A DNA stretch of 64,000 bases from Paractinoplanes abujensis (GCF_014204895.1 NZ_JACHMF010000001.1:1302001-1366000), one strand, 5' to 3'; counted from the first letter of the stretch, positions 16,105 through 27,514 are shown. Translations and numbers: made by a program. The notes: generated from the sequence alone by a model not told the origin.

Positions 16105-17427
16105 TCAGCGGGTCACCGACAGGGCGTGGGAGCGGGCGGCGTCGGCCAGGTGGGCCGCCACGGCTTCGTGGTCGGTGGTGATCAGGCCGACGGTCACGCG
16201 GAGGTGGGGGGTGCCCGGCCCGGCGGTGAAGGCTCGGCCCGCGGCTGCCGCCAGGCCGTTGCTGGCCAGGGAGATGAGGGCGGCGGCTTCGTCGGCTACG
16301 GGGAGCCACAGGTTGATGCCGTCGCCGGGGGGCAGGTGGATGCCGTGGGTGGCCAGGGCGGTGACGGTCAGGTGGCGGCGGCGGGCGTATTCGGTGCGGG
16401 CGGCCGTCACCGCGGCCACCGACTGCGGGTCGGTGAGCAGGGTCAGCAGCAGGTGTTGCAGGAGCCTGCTGGTCCAGCCCTGGCCGAGCAGGCGGCGTTC
16501 GAGGACGGGGTCGAGCACCGCGGCGGGCGCCGACACCGCGGCCAGGCGCAGGTCGGGGCCGTGGGACTTGGAGAAGCTGTGCACGTGGACCGTCTGCCGC
16601 GGCAGGTGGGAGCCCAGCGAGTGCAGGGCGGCCGAGGACACGTCGCCGGCTGAGTCGTCTTCCACGATGTGCACGTGCGGGGTTTCGGCGAGGACTGCGG
16701 CGAGTGCGGAGGCCCGGCTGGGTGACCAGGAGGCGCCGGTGGGGTTGAGGGCCCGTGGCTGGAGGAAGACTGCCGCCGGGCGCTGGGTCAGGGCCGCCGA
16801 CAGGGATTCCGGGAGCAGGCCTTCGGCGTCGGTGGCGGCCGGGATTGCCTGGACGCCGAGGGAGTCCAGCAGGTCGAGCAGTGGCGGGAAGCACGGGTTC
16901 TCGACCACCACGCGGTCGCCCAGGCGCAGCAGCGACGACGCGACGTGGTCGATAGCGTCCATCGCACCGTCGAAGACGGCGAGCCTCTCGAAGCCGTACG
17001 GCCAACGCTCGCGCAGCAGGGCGGCCAGCTCGGGCAGCACCGGTTCGTCGAGGTAGCTGGTCGGTGCGGGGGAGAGGCCGGCCAGCGCGGGCAGCGACGG
17101 CAGCAGGCGCGGGTCGGGTACGCCGGTGGACAGGTCGAGCGCGAAGCCGGAGCGCCCGCGCAGGGCAGCCCGGTAGCGGCCCGGCCCGTCGGCCCGGGAC
17201 GTGGCGACGATCGTGCCGCGACGTCCGTCGGTCTGGATGGTTCCGGCCCGGCGCAGCAGCTGCCAGGCTGCGCTGACCGTGGTGGGCGACATCCGCAGTT
17301 CAAGAGCCACCGCCCGTACGGGGGGAAGCTTGCTGCCGGGCAGCAGGACGCCGTCACCGACCGCGCGCCCCACGGCGTCGGCCAGACCACGTGCGGAGAT
17401 TTCTTCCAGGTGCAGGGACGAAAGCAA
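16105..17427 (-). CDS. MocR/GabR-type regulator (GntR helix-turn-helix fused to aminotransferase fold)
   Basis: A 440-residue protein. A GntR winged helix lies at about 10-80 (GLADAVGRAVGDGVLLPGSKLPPVRAVALELRMSPTTVSAAWQLLRRAG), linked to a fold-type-I aminotransferase domain (about 95-435). PLP would bind Lys in HSFSKSHGPDLR; VVVENPCFPP and HIVEDDSAGD are also typical of the family. Such proteins bind PLP and an amino-acid effector but usually regulate rather than transaminate. The TTG at 17427 is the only usable start in frame. It is divergent from mmsA and lies at the head of the amine-catabolism genes, so it is probably their activator. A 7-bp-arm palindrome lies in the gap. Confidence 0.9.
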   Translation of the reverse strand: MLSSLHLEEISARGLADAVGRAVGDGVLLPGSKLPPVRAVALELRMSPTTVSAAWQLLRRAGTIQTDGRRGTIVATSRADGPGRYRAALRGRSGFALDLSTGVPDPRLLPSLPALAGLSPAPTSYLDEPVLPELAALLRERWPYGFERLAVFDGAMDAIDHVASSLLRLGDRVVVENPCFPPLLDLLDSLGVQAIPAATDAEGLLPESLSAALTQRPAAVFLQPRALNPTGASWSPSRASALAAVLAETPHVHIVEDDSAGDVSSAALHSLGSHLPRQTVHVHSFSKSHGPDLRLAAVSAPAAVLDPVLERRLLGQGWTSRLLQHLLLTLLTDPQSVAAVTAARTEYARRRHLTVTALATHGIHLPPGDGINLWLPVADEAAALISLASNGLAAAAGRAFTAGPGTPHLRVTVGLITTDHEAVAAHLADAARSHALSVTR

Positions 17428-17464
17428 GCCTTCAGTCCGATCAAGGGCGGAGGTGGGGAGGCGG

Positions 17465-17485
17465 ACGTACTTTGTGACAGTACGT
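17465..17485. promoter_or_regulatory. Inverted repeat between the MocR gene and mmsA
   Basis: ACGTACT-TTGTGAC-AGTACGT: perfect 7-bp arms with a 7-bp spacer, 44 bp upstream of mmsA and 38 bp upstream of the MocR start. It is the only strong symmetry in the 101-bp divergent gap and is the best candidate for the MocR binding site. Confidence 0.6.
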
Positions 17486-17528
17486 TCTGAGCATTGTTCG
17501 GTCCATAGGTGTTACGTAATCTCCGACC

Positions 17529-19012
<1,484 letters not shown>

Positions 19013-19016
<4 letters not shown>

Positions 19017-20350
19017 CCGCGCAGACCGTACGCGGGGACGACCGCGCTCATGTGTTCCACTCCTGGTCGGCCCAGGGCCTGATCGATCCGCTGCCCGTCG
19101 AAGGCGCTCTCGGCTCGTACTTCTGGGACTACGACGGCCACCGGTTTCTCGACTTCTCGTCGCAGCTGGTCAACGTCAACATCGGACACCAGCATCCGCG
19201 GCTGGTGGCGGCGATCCAGGAGCAGGCGGCCAAGCTGTGCACGATCCAACCGGCGTTCGCCAACGACAAGCGCGGCGAGGCGGCCCGCCTCATCAGCGAG
19301 CTGGCGCCGGGCACTCTCAACAGGGTGTTCTTCACCAACGGCGGCGCCGAGGCCAACGAGAACGCGATCCGGCTGGCCCGCGGTCACACGGGCCGGCCGA
19401 AGGTGCTGTCGACGTACCGGAGCTATCACGGCGGGACGACGACGGCGATCGCGGCCACCGGCGACCCGCGCCGCTGGGCCAACGAGGGCACGGCGGTGGG
19501 GCTGGTGCACTTCTGGGGTCCGTACCCGTACCGGTCGCCCTTCTTCTCCGACAGTGCGGAGCAGGAGACCGAGCGGGCGCTGAAGCATCTGCGCGACACG
19601 ATCGTCTTCGAGGGCGCGGGCACGATCGCCGCCGTGCTGCTGGAGACGGTGGTCGGCACCAACGGCATCCTCGTGCCGCCGCCGGGCTATCTGCGCGGCG
19701 TCCGGGAGATCTGCGACGAATTCGGGATCGTGTTCATCGCGGACGAGGTGATGGCCGGCTTCGGTCGCTGCGGCGAGTGGTTCGCCGTCGACCGCTGGGG
19801 CGTCACCCCCGATCTGATCACCTTCGCCAAGGGGGTCAACTCGGGTTATCTGCCGCTGGGCGGGGTCGTCATCTCGGACGAGATCGCCGAGACGTTCCGG
19901 GAGCGGCCGTTCCCCGGTGGGCTGACGTATTCGGGCCATCCGCTGGCTTGCGCGTCGGCCGTCGCCTCGATTGAGATCTTCAAGGAGGAGGGGATCGTCG
20001 AGCACGCGCGGGCGATCGGCGACGACGTGATCGCGCCGGGGCTGGCCGCCCTGGCCGCCAAGCACCCGAGCGTGGGGGAGGTCCGCGGGCTGGGGGTGTT
20101 CTGGGCGATCGAGCTGGTGCGCGACCGGGCCACCCGTGAGCCGCTTGTGCCGTTCAACGCCGCGGGCGCGGCCGCCGGGCCGATGAACGAGCTGGCCGCG
20201 GCGTGCAAGGAGCGCGGGCTGTGGCCGTTCACGCACTTCAATCGGGTGCACGTCGCGCCGCCGTGCACGGTCACCGCCGACGAGGTGCGCGAGGGTCTGT
20301 CGATCCTCGACGATGCCCTGTCGGTGGCCGACAAGTATTACGCGGGTTGA
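19013..20350 (+). CDS. Class III omega-amino-acid aminotransferase
   Basis: A 445-residue PLP enzyme starting at the ATG of an ATGA overlap with mmsA. Key motifs: FFTNGGAEANENAIRLAR (about 106-123), YRSYHGGTTTA, the PLP-ring Asp244 in IADEVMAGFGR, and the PLP Lys273 in TFAKGVNSGYLPLGG. The length and motifs suit the taurine/beta-alanine:pyruvate aminotransferase branch. Coupling to a CoA-acylating semialdehyde dehydrogenase suggests beta-alanine or a similar beta-amino acid as donor, with pyruvate as probable acceptor. Exact substrate is not decidable here. Confidence 0.9.
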
Positions 20351-20509
20351 CGCGGGATTGCGTAGCTGCGACTGGCGTTGAGCGCCGATTCCGTTTCAAG
20401 TTTGGAAATTAGTTTCGGATTCCCTTGTCTTCCGTCCTTCGCGTGTGTCAAGGTCTCGCAGTCGTTTCTGTGGGAGCTGTCACAAGCCCTCAATCGGAGG
20501 TCCTATTCC

Positions 20510-21946
20510 GTGAGCGTCGCGCTGCCCGTTCTGCGTAACTTCGTCGGTGGCGAATACACCGAGACCGCAGATGGTGTCACCTCGCAGGTGATCGACCCGA
20601 GCACCGGGGAGGCGTACGCGCTGGCACCGGTCTCCTCCGAGCGGGACGTCGACGTGGCGATGGCGGCGGCGGACAAGGGCTTCGAGGCCTGGCGCGACGC
20701 GACCCCGGCGGAACGGCAGCGCGCGATGCTGCGGATCGCCGACGCGATCGAGGCACGGGCCGACGAGATCATCGCGGCCGAGTGCCGGAACACGGGCAAG
20801 CCGGTCGAGGCGACCCGGGCCGAGGAGATGGGTCCGCTGCTCGACGAGCTGCGCTTCTTCGCCGGCGCGGCGCGGATCCTGGAAGGCAAGTCCGCGGGGG
20901 AGTATCTGCGCGACCACACGTCCTACGTGCGGCGCGAGCCGATCGGCGTGTGCGCGCAGATCACCCCGTGGAACTATCCGATGGTCATGGCGGTGTGGAA
21001 GTTCGCGCCGGCGATCGCGGCGGGCAACGCCGTCGTGCTCAAGCCGTCGGACACCACCCCGGTCAGCACGCTGCTGCTGGCCGAGATCGCCGCCGAGTTC
21101 CTGCCGCCGGGCGTGCTCAACGTGGTCTGCGGCGACCGCGACACCGGCCGGGCCGTGGTCGCGCACCCGGCCCCGCAGCTCGTCTCGATCACCGGCTCGA
21201 CCCGGGCCGGCATGGAGGTCGCGGTCGCGGCGGCCGCCGACCTCAAGCGGGCCCACCTCGAGCTGGGCGGCAAGGCGCCGGTCATCGTGTTCGACGACGC
21301 CGACATCGCCGCCACCGCCCGGGCCGTGGCCGAAGCCGGCTACTTCAACGCCGGGCAGGACTGCACCGCGGCCACCCGGGTGCTCGTGCACGGCCGGGTC
21401 GCCTCCGACTTCACTGCCGCGCTGGCCGAGGCGGCCCGCAACACCCGCGTCGGCGGGCCCGACGACACCGAGGCGTTCTTCGGCCCGGTCAACAACGCCG
21501 CCCAGCTGGCCCGGGTGCAGGGCTTCCTCGACCGCGCGCCCGGCCACGCGAGCATCGTGGCCGGCGGCAAGCGGATCGGCGAGCGTGGCTACTTCCTCGA
21601 GCCGACGGTCGTGGCCGGGTTGCAGCAGCGCGACGAGATGATTCAGGACGAGGTGTTCGGCCCGGTCATCACGGTGCAGTCGTTCGACGACGAGGACGCC
21701 GCGGTGCGGTGGGCCAACGATGTGCGCTTCGGGCTCAGCGCCAGCGTCTGGACGCAGAACCACGGCCGTGCCATGCGGGTCTCGCGGCGGCTGGACTTCG
21801 GCGCCGTCTGGATCAACACTCACCTGCCGTTCGTGTCGGAGATGCCGCATGGGGGCTTCGGCCACTCCGGCTACGGCAAAGATCTTTCGATGTACGGATT
21901 CGAGGAGTACACCCGGATCAAGCATGTGATGAGCTACCTCGGCTGA
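20510..21946 (+). CDS. Gamma-aminobutyraldehyde dehydrogenase (PatD-like), copy 1
   Basis: A 478-residue NAD(P)-dependent aldehyde dehydrogenase. Glu251 in HLELGGKAPV and Cys285 in NAGQDCTAATR form the catalytic pair; TPWNYPMVMAVWKFAPAIAAGN is typical of the family. The AGQDCTAATR signature and the C-terminal MPHGGFGHSGYGKDLSMYGFEEYTRIKHVM match aminobutyraldehyde dehydrogenases (PatD/PuuC type), which make GABA from 4-aminobutanal. The GTG at 20510 follows CGGAGG by eight bases; an upstream ATG at 20378 adds poorly coding sequence. It precedes the Pot-type transporter by 28 bp. A close paralogue lies at 46039-47469. Confidence 0.93.
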   Translation: MSVALPVLRNFVGGEYTETADGVTSQVIDPSTGEAYALAPVSSERDVDVAMAAADKGFEAWRDATPAERQRAMLRIADAIEARADEIIAAECRNTGKPVEATRAEEMGPLLDELRFFAGAARILEGKSAGEYLRDHTSYVRREPIGVCAQITPWNYPMVMAVWKFAPAIAAGNAVVLKPSDTTPVSTLLLAEIAAEFLPPGVLNVVCGDRDTGRAVVAHPAPQLVSITGSTRAGMEVAVAAAADLKRAHLELGGKAPVIVFDDADIAATARAVAEAGYFNAGQDCTAATRVLVHGRVASDFTAALAEAARNTRVGGPDDTEAFFGPVNNAAQLARVQGFLDRAPGHASIVAGGKRIGERGYFLEPTVVAGLQQRDEMIQDEVFGPVITVQSFDDEDAAVRWANDVRFGLSASVWTQNHGRAMRVSRRLDFGAVWINTHLPFVSEMPHGGFGHSGYGKDLSMYGFEEYTRIKHVMSYLG

Positions 21947-21974
21947 CCGCCCCCACATTAGACAGAGGAACGCC

Positions 21975-23126
21975 ATGAGCACCCCCCAGCACAGCGCCGT
22001 ACGCACCCGGCCGGCGGCCGGTGACACGCCGGCGATCGAGTTCGTCGGCGTGAACAAGAACTACCTGTCGCACGGCGAGACGGTGCCCGCCGTCAAGCGG
22101 ACCGACCTGGCGATCAGCCAGGGCGAGTTCTTCTCGCTGCTGGGCCCGTCGGGCTGCGGCAAGACCACGACGATGCGCATGATCGCCGGTTTCGAGGAAC
22201 CCACCGCGGGTCAGGTGCTGCTCGACGGCAAGGACGTCACGGGAGTCGCGGCCAACAAGCGTGACGTCAACATGGTGTTCCAGTCGTACGCGCTGTTCCC
22301 GCACCTGAACACGTACCAGAACGTCGCCTTCGGCCTGGAGCGCCGGAAGGTGGGCAAGAGCGAGATCGGCCGCCGGGTCGGCGAGATCCTCGAGATCGTG
22401 TCGCTGACCGGCATGGAGAAGCGCTCGCCCAAGGAGATGTCGGGCGGTCAGCAGCAGCGCGTCGCGCTGGCCCGGGCGCTGGTCAACCGGCCGCGGGCGT
22501 TGCTGCTGGACGAGCCGCTGGGCGCCCTCGACCTCAAGCTGCGCCAGCAGATGCAGATCGAGCTCAAGCGCATCCAGCGCGAGGTCGGCATCACCTTCGT
22601 CTACGTCACCCACGACCAGGGGGAGGCGCTGACGATGTCGGACCGGATCGCCGTCATGAACGCGGGCGTGATCGAGCAGCTGGGCTCTCCGCGCGAGATC
22701 TACGAGCGGCCGGCGACCCGGTTCGTGGCCGGCTTCATCGGCACGTCGAACATCGTCGACGGCCACGTGGAGCGGGTCGAGGGCGGGTTGGCCCTGCTCA
22801 GCTACACGACGCAGGACAGGGTGGTCGTGCCGGTGGGGCCGTCGGCGCGCACGGGGGACAAGCTGGAGGTGTCGATCCGTCCGGAAAAGATCGACTTGCA
22901 CCGGGGGGTGCCGCCGGTCACCGCCACCGGTGGCAGTGTGCTCTCCGGCACAGTGACCGAGGTCGTTTATCACGGAACCTCAACGAATTACACCGTAGCC
23001 ACCGCGGCCGGCGCGGACTTTACTGTCTTCGATCAAAATGCATCGAACGCCGAGGATCTTGCTGTCCGCGGTGATCGTGTCTACCTCACCTGGGCCCCCC
23101 AGCACTCATATCTGATCGGAGTCTGA
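21975..23126 (+). CDS. potA: Polyamine ABC transporter ATP-binding protein
   Basis: A 383-residue ATPase. Walker A GPSGCGKTT at 57-65, Q-loop in VFQSYALFPH (about 101-110), signature SGGQQQR at 156-162, Walker B LLLDEP at 176-181, switch His213 in VTHDQ. The C-terminal TOBE-like region (about 240-383) is usual for the PotA/spermidine-putrescine group. The ATG follows GAGGAAC. The next gene begins at the base after the stop, so potA-potD-potB-potC form one operon, in which the neighbouring dehydrogenase and oxidoreductase also appear to be transcribed. It powers import of a di- or polyamine. Confidence 0.95.
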   Translation: MSTPQHSAVRTRPAAGDTPAIEFVGVNKNYLSHGETVPAVKRTDLAISQGEFFSLLGPSGCGKTTTMRMIAGFEEPTAGQVLLDGKDVTGVAANKRDVNMVFQSYALFPHLNTYQNVAFGLERRKVGKSEIGRRVGEILEIVSLTGMEKRSPKEMSGGQQQRVALARALVNRPRALLLDEPLGALDLKLRQQMQIELKRIQREVGITFVYVTHDQGEALTMSDRIAVMNAGVIEQLGSPREIYERPATRFVAGFIGTSNIVDGHVERVEGGLALLSYTTQDRVVVPVGPSARTGDKLEVSIRPEKIDLHRGVPPVTATGGSVLSGTVTEVVYHGTSTNYTVATAAGADFTVFDQNASNAEDLAVRGDRVYLTWAPQHSYLIGV

Positions 23127-24380
23127 ATGTCCGCGTCGAATTTCTCCGACCCCTCCCTCCTCCGTGGTCTGACCCAGCGTCGCTTCGGCCGTCGGGACGC
23201 GCTTCGGCTCTCCGGACTGGCCGCCCTGGGCGGCGCCCTCGCCGCCTGCGGCGTCCAAGGACAGGGCACGCAGGCGCCGGCCAGCGCCGAGCCCGACGCC
23301 GTGGCCAAGTTCTGGAACGGCAAGGTCAAGAACGGTTCGATGAAGTTCGCGGGCTGGCCGCTCTACATGGACCCCAAGCAGCCCGAGCTCAAGAAGTTCA
23401 CCCAGCAGACCGGCATCACGGTCAAGTACGACGAGGTCATCCAGGAGATGGGCCCCTGGTTCGCCAAGGTGCAGCCGCAGCTGTCGGCGGGCCAGTCCAT
23501 CGGGTACGACCTGATGGTCATCACGAACAGCTTCCAGTTCACGCAGTTCCGCGACTCGGGCTTCCTGGCCCCGCTCGACCACGCGAAGCTGCCGAACTAC
23601 GCCAAGAACGCCGGCGCCGCGTACAAGAAGGAAGCCTTCGACCCGGGCAACGCCTACTCGGTTCCGTGGGCCTCGGGCATGACCGGCATCGCCTACGACA
23701 TCAACAAGACCGGCCGCGAGATCACCAAGCTGGCCGACCTGTGGGACCCGAAGTTCAAGGGCAAGGTCGGCATGTTCTCCGACATCCAGGAACTCGGCAA
23801 CTTCGGCCTGCTGTCGCTGAACCTCGACCCGGCCACGTCCACCGCCGCCGACTGGCAGAAGGCCGCCGACCACCTGCGGAAGCAGAAGGACGCGGGCATC
23901 GTCCGCAACTACTACGACCAGGGCTACATCGACGCGCTCGGCAACGGCGAGGTCTGGCTCACCCAGGCCTGGTCGGGCGACATCTTCCAGAAGAACATCT
24001 CCGACGGCACCGACTTCCGGTTCGTGATCCCCGAGGAGGGCGGCACGATCTGGACCGACAACATGACCATCCCGGTCACCGCCGAGAACCCGGTCGACGC
24101 GCTCATGCTGATGGACTTCTTCTACGAGGTCGAGACCGCCGCAACGCTCGCCGAGTACATCAACTACGTCTGCCCGGTGCCCGCCGCGCAGCCGGCCATC
24201 CGCGCCCACGCCGGCAAGGCGACCGGTGAGGACAAGGACGCCCTGCTCGACGTCGCGGACTCCAAGCTGGTCTTCCCGACCAAGGCGGAGTACGACAAGC
24301 TGCACTACTACGTAGCGTTCGAGGCCACGAGCGAGCAGCAGAAGTTCCAGAAGACCTTCGAACCTATCGTGCTGGGATGA
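23127..24380 (+). CDS. potD: Polyamine ABC transporter substrate-binding lipoprotein
   Basis: A 417-residue PotD/PotF-like binding protein. The N-terminus carries a twin-arginine-like RRFGRRDALRL and a lipobox with Cys (GALAAC, about residue 38), so it is exported and lipid-anchored. Mature features include the domain start MKFAGWPLYMDPKQPELKKF, the acidic-aromatic polyamine-site region VPWASGMTGIAYD, and EGGTIWTDNMTIP. The TGAATG junction puts its start directly after potA. The acidic and aromatic pattern fits putrescine or spermidine, but the ligand is inferred from the catabolic neighbours. Confidence 0.93.
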   Translation: MSASNFSDPSLLRGLTQRRFGRRDALRLSGLAALGGALAACGVQGQGTQAPASAEPDAVAKFWNGKVKNGSMKFAGWPLYMDPKQPELKKFTQQTGITVKYDEVIQEMGPWFAKVQPQLSAGQSIGYDLMVITNSFQFTQFRDSGFLAPLDHAKLPNYAKNAGAAYKKEAFDPGNAYSVPWASGMTGIAYDINKTGREITKLADLWDPKFKGKVGMFSDIQELGNFGLLSLNLDPATSTAADWQKAADHLRKQKDAGIVRNYYDQGYIDALGNGEVWLTQAWSGDIFQKNISDGTDFRFVIPEEGGTIWTDNMTIPVTAENPVDALMLMDFFYEVETAATLAEYINYVCPVPAAQPAIRAHAGKATGEDKDALLDVADSKLVFPTKAEYDKLHYYVAFEATSEQQKFQKTFEPIVLG

Positions 24381-24381
24381 C

Positions 24382-25245
24382 ATGAACCGCGTCAAAAACA
24401 AGATCGCGCCCTACCTGCTGGTTCTGCCGGGCGGGCTGTGGTTGCTGGTCTTCTTCGCGGTGCCGATGGTCGCGATGTTGTCGCTCTCCCTCCAGGAGGG
24501 CGACATCGTCCACGGCTACCGCTTCACCGGGCACTGGCAGACGTACACGGAGGCCATCTCCGCGTACGACACGCAGATCATCCGGTCGCTCCTCTACGGC
24601 GCCATCGCCACCGTCGTGCTGATCGCGCTGGCCTTCCCGATGGCGTACTGGATCGCCTTCTACGGCGGACGGCGCAAACCGACGTACCTGTTCCTGGTCC
24701 TGCTGCCGTTCTTCGTCTCGTTCGTGCTGCGCACCATCTCGTGGCGGCAGATCCTGACCGACGAGGGTCCGCTGCTGTCCCCGCTGCGCAGTGCCGGGCT
24801 GATCGACCAGTCGTTCCACATCCTCGGCACGCCGTTCGCGGTGATCGCCGGGCTGGTCTACAACTTCCTGCCGTTCATGGTGCTGCCGATCTACGTGGCG
24901 CTGGAACGCATCGACCCGCGCGTGGTCGAGGCGGCGCGGGACCTGTACGCCAACCCGGCCACCGCGTTCCGCAAAGTGGTCTTCCCGCTCGCCCTGCCCG
25001 GTGTCTTCGCCGGCGTGCTGATGACGTTCGTGCCGGCCAGCTCCGACTACGTCAACTCGGAGGTGCTGGGCAGCGCCGACACCACGATGATCGGGCAGGT
25101 CATCCAGACCCAGTTCCTCGAGAACTCCGACTACCCGACCGCCTCGGCGCTCTCCTTCGTGCTGATGCTCGTGCTGCTGATCGGCGTTTTCACGTACGCC
25201 CGCATCCTCGGCACCGAGGACGTCATGAAGGTGGCCGCCCGATGA
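24382..25245 (+). CDS. potB: Polyamine ABC transporter permease
   Basis: A 287-residue inner-membrane protein with about six helices, the first at about 10-33 (YLLVLPGGLWLLVFFAVPMV). The EAA loop reads VEAARDLYANPATAFRKVVFPLALPG. The ATG at 24382 is one base after the potD stop, and its stop overlaps potC by 4 bp. It forms the translocation pore with PotC. Confidence 0.93.
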   Translation: MNRVKNKIAPYLLVLPGGLWLLVFFAVPMVAMLSLSLQEGDIVHGYRFTGHWQTYTEAISAYDTQIIRSLLYGAIATVVLIALAFPMAYWIAFYGGRRKPTYLFLVLLPFFVSFVLRTISWRQILTDEGPLLSPLRSAGLIDQSFHILGTPFAVIAGLVYNFLPFMVLPIYVALERIDPRVVEAARDLYANPATAFRKVVFPLALPGVFAGVLMTFVPASSDYVNSEVLGSADTTMIGQVIQTQFLENSDYPTASALSFVLMLVLLIGVFTYARILGTEDVMKVAAR

Positions 25246-26102
25246 CCGCACCGACGCTCGACCGCCACCGGCAGTCCACGCAGGTCGAGGAGGCCGCGCG
25301 GATCAAGCCGAAGCGCCGGATCACCGGGCCCGGCCTGCTGCACGCGTGGACCTGGCTGATCATCGCGTGGCTGATCCTGCCGATCATCGTGATGATCGCG
25401 TTCGGCTTCAACGACACCCCGGGCCGCTACAACCAGACCTGGGTCGGCTTCACGTTCAAGTGGTACGGGCGGCTGTTCGAGTACTCGGACCTGACCGGCG
25501 CCCTGATCACGTCGATCCTCATCGCGATCGTGGCCAGCCTGCTCTCCGGGGCGCTGGGCACGGGCATCGGCTACGCGCTGGGCCGCTACCGCTTCCGCGG
25601 CTCCGGCTCGCTCAACCTGATCATGTTCGCCACGATGTCCTCGCCCGAGCTGATCATGGGGGCGTCGCTGCTCAGCCTGTTCGTCTCGGCGGGCGCCGGC
25701 CTGGGCCCGGTGACGATCACGATCGCGCACGTGATGTTCTCGATCTCGTTCGTCGCCGTCGTCGTGCGGGCCCGGGTGATGACTTTGGACCGCTCGATCG
25801 AGGAGGCCGCGGCCGACCTCGGCGCGAGCCCGTGGACCACGTTCTGGAAGGTCACCTTCCCGATCATCCTGCCCGCGGTCTTCTCCGGTGTGCTGCTGGC
25901 GTTCGCTCTGTCCATCGACGACTTCATCGTCACCGCCTTCACGGCGGGCACCACCAAGACGTTCCCGCTGTGGATCTGGGGCGCCACCCGCGTCGGCATC
26001 CCGCCGCAGGTCAACGTCATGGGCACGCTCATCTTCGCGGTCGGCGTGTTCTTCGCGCTGCTCGCCAACATCCGATCGTCGAGCAAGGGTAAGCGGGATT
26101 GA
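25242..26102 (+). CDS. potC: Polyamine ABC transporter permease
   Basis: A 286-residue permease starting at an ATGA overlap with potB. An N-terminal cytoplasmic stretch of about 35 residues precedes the first helix (AWTWLIIAWLILPIIVMIAFG). The EAA loop is IEEAAADLGASPWTTFWKVTFP, followed by SIDDFIVTAFTAG, both typical of PotC. The FAD oxidoreductase begins 6 bp later, so import and oxidation are probably co-expressed. Confidence 0.93.
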   Translation: MTAPTLDRHRQSTQVEEAARIKPKRRITGPGLLHAWTWLIIAWLILPIIVMIAFGFNDTPGRYNQTWVGFTFKWYGRLFEYSDLTGALITSILIAIVASLLSGALGTGIGYALGRYRFRGSGSLNLIMFATMSSPELIMGASLLSLFVSAGAGLGPVTITIAHVMFSISFVAVVVRARVMTLDRSIEEAAADLGASPWTTFWKVTFPIILPAVFSGVLLAFALSIDDFIVTAFTAGTTKTFPLWIWGATRVGIPPQVNVMGTLIFAVGVFFALLANIRSSSKGKRD

Positions 26103-26108
26103 TAACTC

Positions 26109-27479
26109 GTGCCTTCCGCCTTGAAGGACGCACTGACTGAGCCGTTCTGGCTCACCCAGGCGGGGGCTCCGGCTCCCGCCGACCCGCTCGACGGGCTCGG
26201 CACCGCGGATCTGGCGGTGGTCGGGGCCGGCTACAGCGGACTGTGGACGGCCCTGATGGCCAAGGAACGCGACCCCGGCCGCGACGTCGTGGTGATCGAG
26301 GCGGGCACCGCGGGCTGGGCCGCCTCGGGCCGCAACGGCGGGTTCTGCTCGGCGTCGCTGACCCACGGCTACGCCAACGGCGCCGGGCGTTTCCCGGACG
26401 AGATCGACGAGCTCGAGAAGCTGGGCCGGCAGAACCTGGACGAGATCGAGGCGACCGTCGCGCGCTACGGTATCGACTGCGACTTCTCCCGTACGGGGGA
26501 GCTCAGCGTGGCCACCGAGGACTGGCAGCTGGCCGGGATGCGCGCGGAACTGCGGCCCGGCTTCGGCCTGCTCGACCGTGAGCAGGTGCGGGCCGAGGTC
26601 GACTCCCCGACGTACGTGGGTGGGGTCTGGGACCGCGACGGCTGCGCGATGATCGACCCCGCCCGGCTCGTGTGGGGCCTGCGCGCGGCCTGCTTGTCGC
26701 TGGGCGTGCGCTTCTACGAGCAGTCACCCGTGGACCGCATCACCCGGCACGGCGCCGGAATGCGGCTGCACACGTGGCGCGGCCGCCTCGACGCCGCCCG
26801 GGTCGCGCTGGCCACCGGCGCCCACGGCCGGCTGCTGCGCCGGCTGGGCCACTTCGTGGTTCCGGTCTACGACTACGCGCTGATGACCGAGCCGCTCTCG
26901 CCGTCGCAGCTGGCCGCGATCGGCTGGCGGCACCGGCAGGGCGTCGGCGACGCGGCCAACCAGTTCCACTATTACCGGCTGAGCGCCGACAACCGCATCC
27001 TCTGGGGCGGCTACGACGCGGTCTACTACAACGGCGGCCGGATCGACCCGTCGCACGACCAGCGTGAGGCCACCTTCGCGCTTTTGGCCGAGCATTTCTT
27101 CACCACGTTCCCGCAGCTCGAAGGTCTGCGCTTCACCCACAAGTGGGGCGGCGTGATCGACACGTGCAGCCGCTTCAGCAGCTTCTTCGGCACGGCCCAC
27201 GGCGGCCGGGTGGCGTACGCGGCCGGCTACACCGGCCTGGGCGTGGGCGCCACCCGCTTCGGCGCGAACGTCATGCTGGACCTGCTCACCGGCGAACGCA
27301 CCGAACGCACGTCGCTGAAAATGGTGCGCAGCAAGCCGGTCCCGTTCCCGCCGGAGCCGGTGCGATCGGGCGTCATCCAGCTCACCCGCTGGTCGATAGC
27401 CCAGGCCGACCGCAACGCGGGCCGCCGCAACCTGTGGCTGCGCACCCTCGACAAGGTCGGCCTGGGCTTCGACTCCTGA
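26109..27479 (+). CDS. FAD-dependent amine oxidoreductase (PuuB/DadA type)
   Basis: A 456-residue DAO-fold flavoprotein. The FAD-binding GxGxxG is in LAVVGAGYSGLWTALMAKERDPGRDVVVIEAG (about 36-67), followed by the ASGRNGGFCS motif typical of gamma-glutamylputrescine oxidase and related enzymes, and late KWGGVIDTCSRFSSFFG and GYTGLGVGATRFGANVMLDLL. The GTG at 26109 lies 6 bp after potC. It probably oxidises the imported amine, or its gamma-glutamyl form, to an aminoaldehyde for the PatD-like enzyme. No gamma-glutamyl-polyamine ligase gene lies in the window. A more distant homologue is at 42862-44124. Confidence 0.9.
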   Translation: MPSALKDALTEPFWLTQAGAPAPADPLDGLGTADLAVVGAGYSGLWTALMAKERDPGRDVVVIEAGTAGWAASGRNGGFCSASLTHGYANGAGRFPDEIDELEKLGRQNLDEIEATVARYGIDCDFSRTGELSVATEDWQLAGMRAELRPGFGLLDREQVRAEVDSPTYVGGVWDRDGCAMIDPARLVWGLRAACLSLGVRFYEQSPVDRITRHGAGMRLHTWRGRLDAARVALATGAHGRLLRRLGHFVVPVYDYALMTEPLSPSQLAAIGWRHRQGVGDAANQFHYYRLSADNRILWGGYDAVYYNGGRIDPSHDQREATFALLAEHFFTTFPQLEGLRFTHKWGGVIDTCSRFSSFFGTAHGGRVAYAAGYTGLGVGATRFGANVMLDLLTGERTERTSLKMVRSKPVPFPPEPVRSGVIQLTRWSIAQADRNAGRRNLWLRTLDKVGLGFDS

Positions 27480-27514
27480 CGATTGGTGACCTTGGGCCGG
27501 GGTGGACTAACCTC

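Noticed and set aside
20351..20509. Possible riboswitch or attenuator before the first PatD-like gene.
   Set aside because: The 159-bp gap is somewhat AT-rich, but I find no conserved riboswitch core or strong hairpin; it is probably just the promoter.
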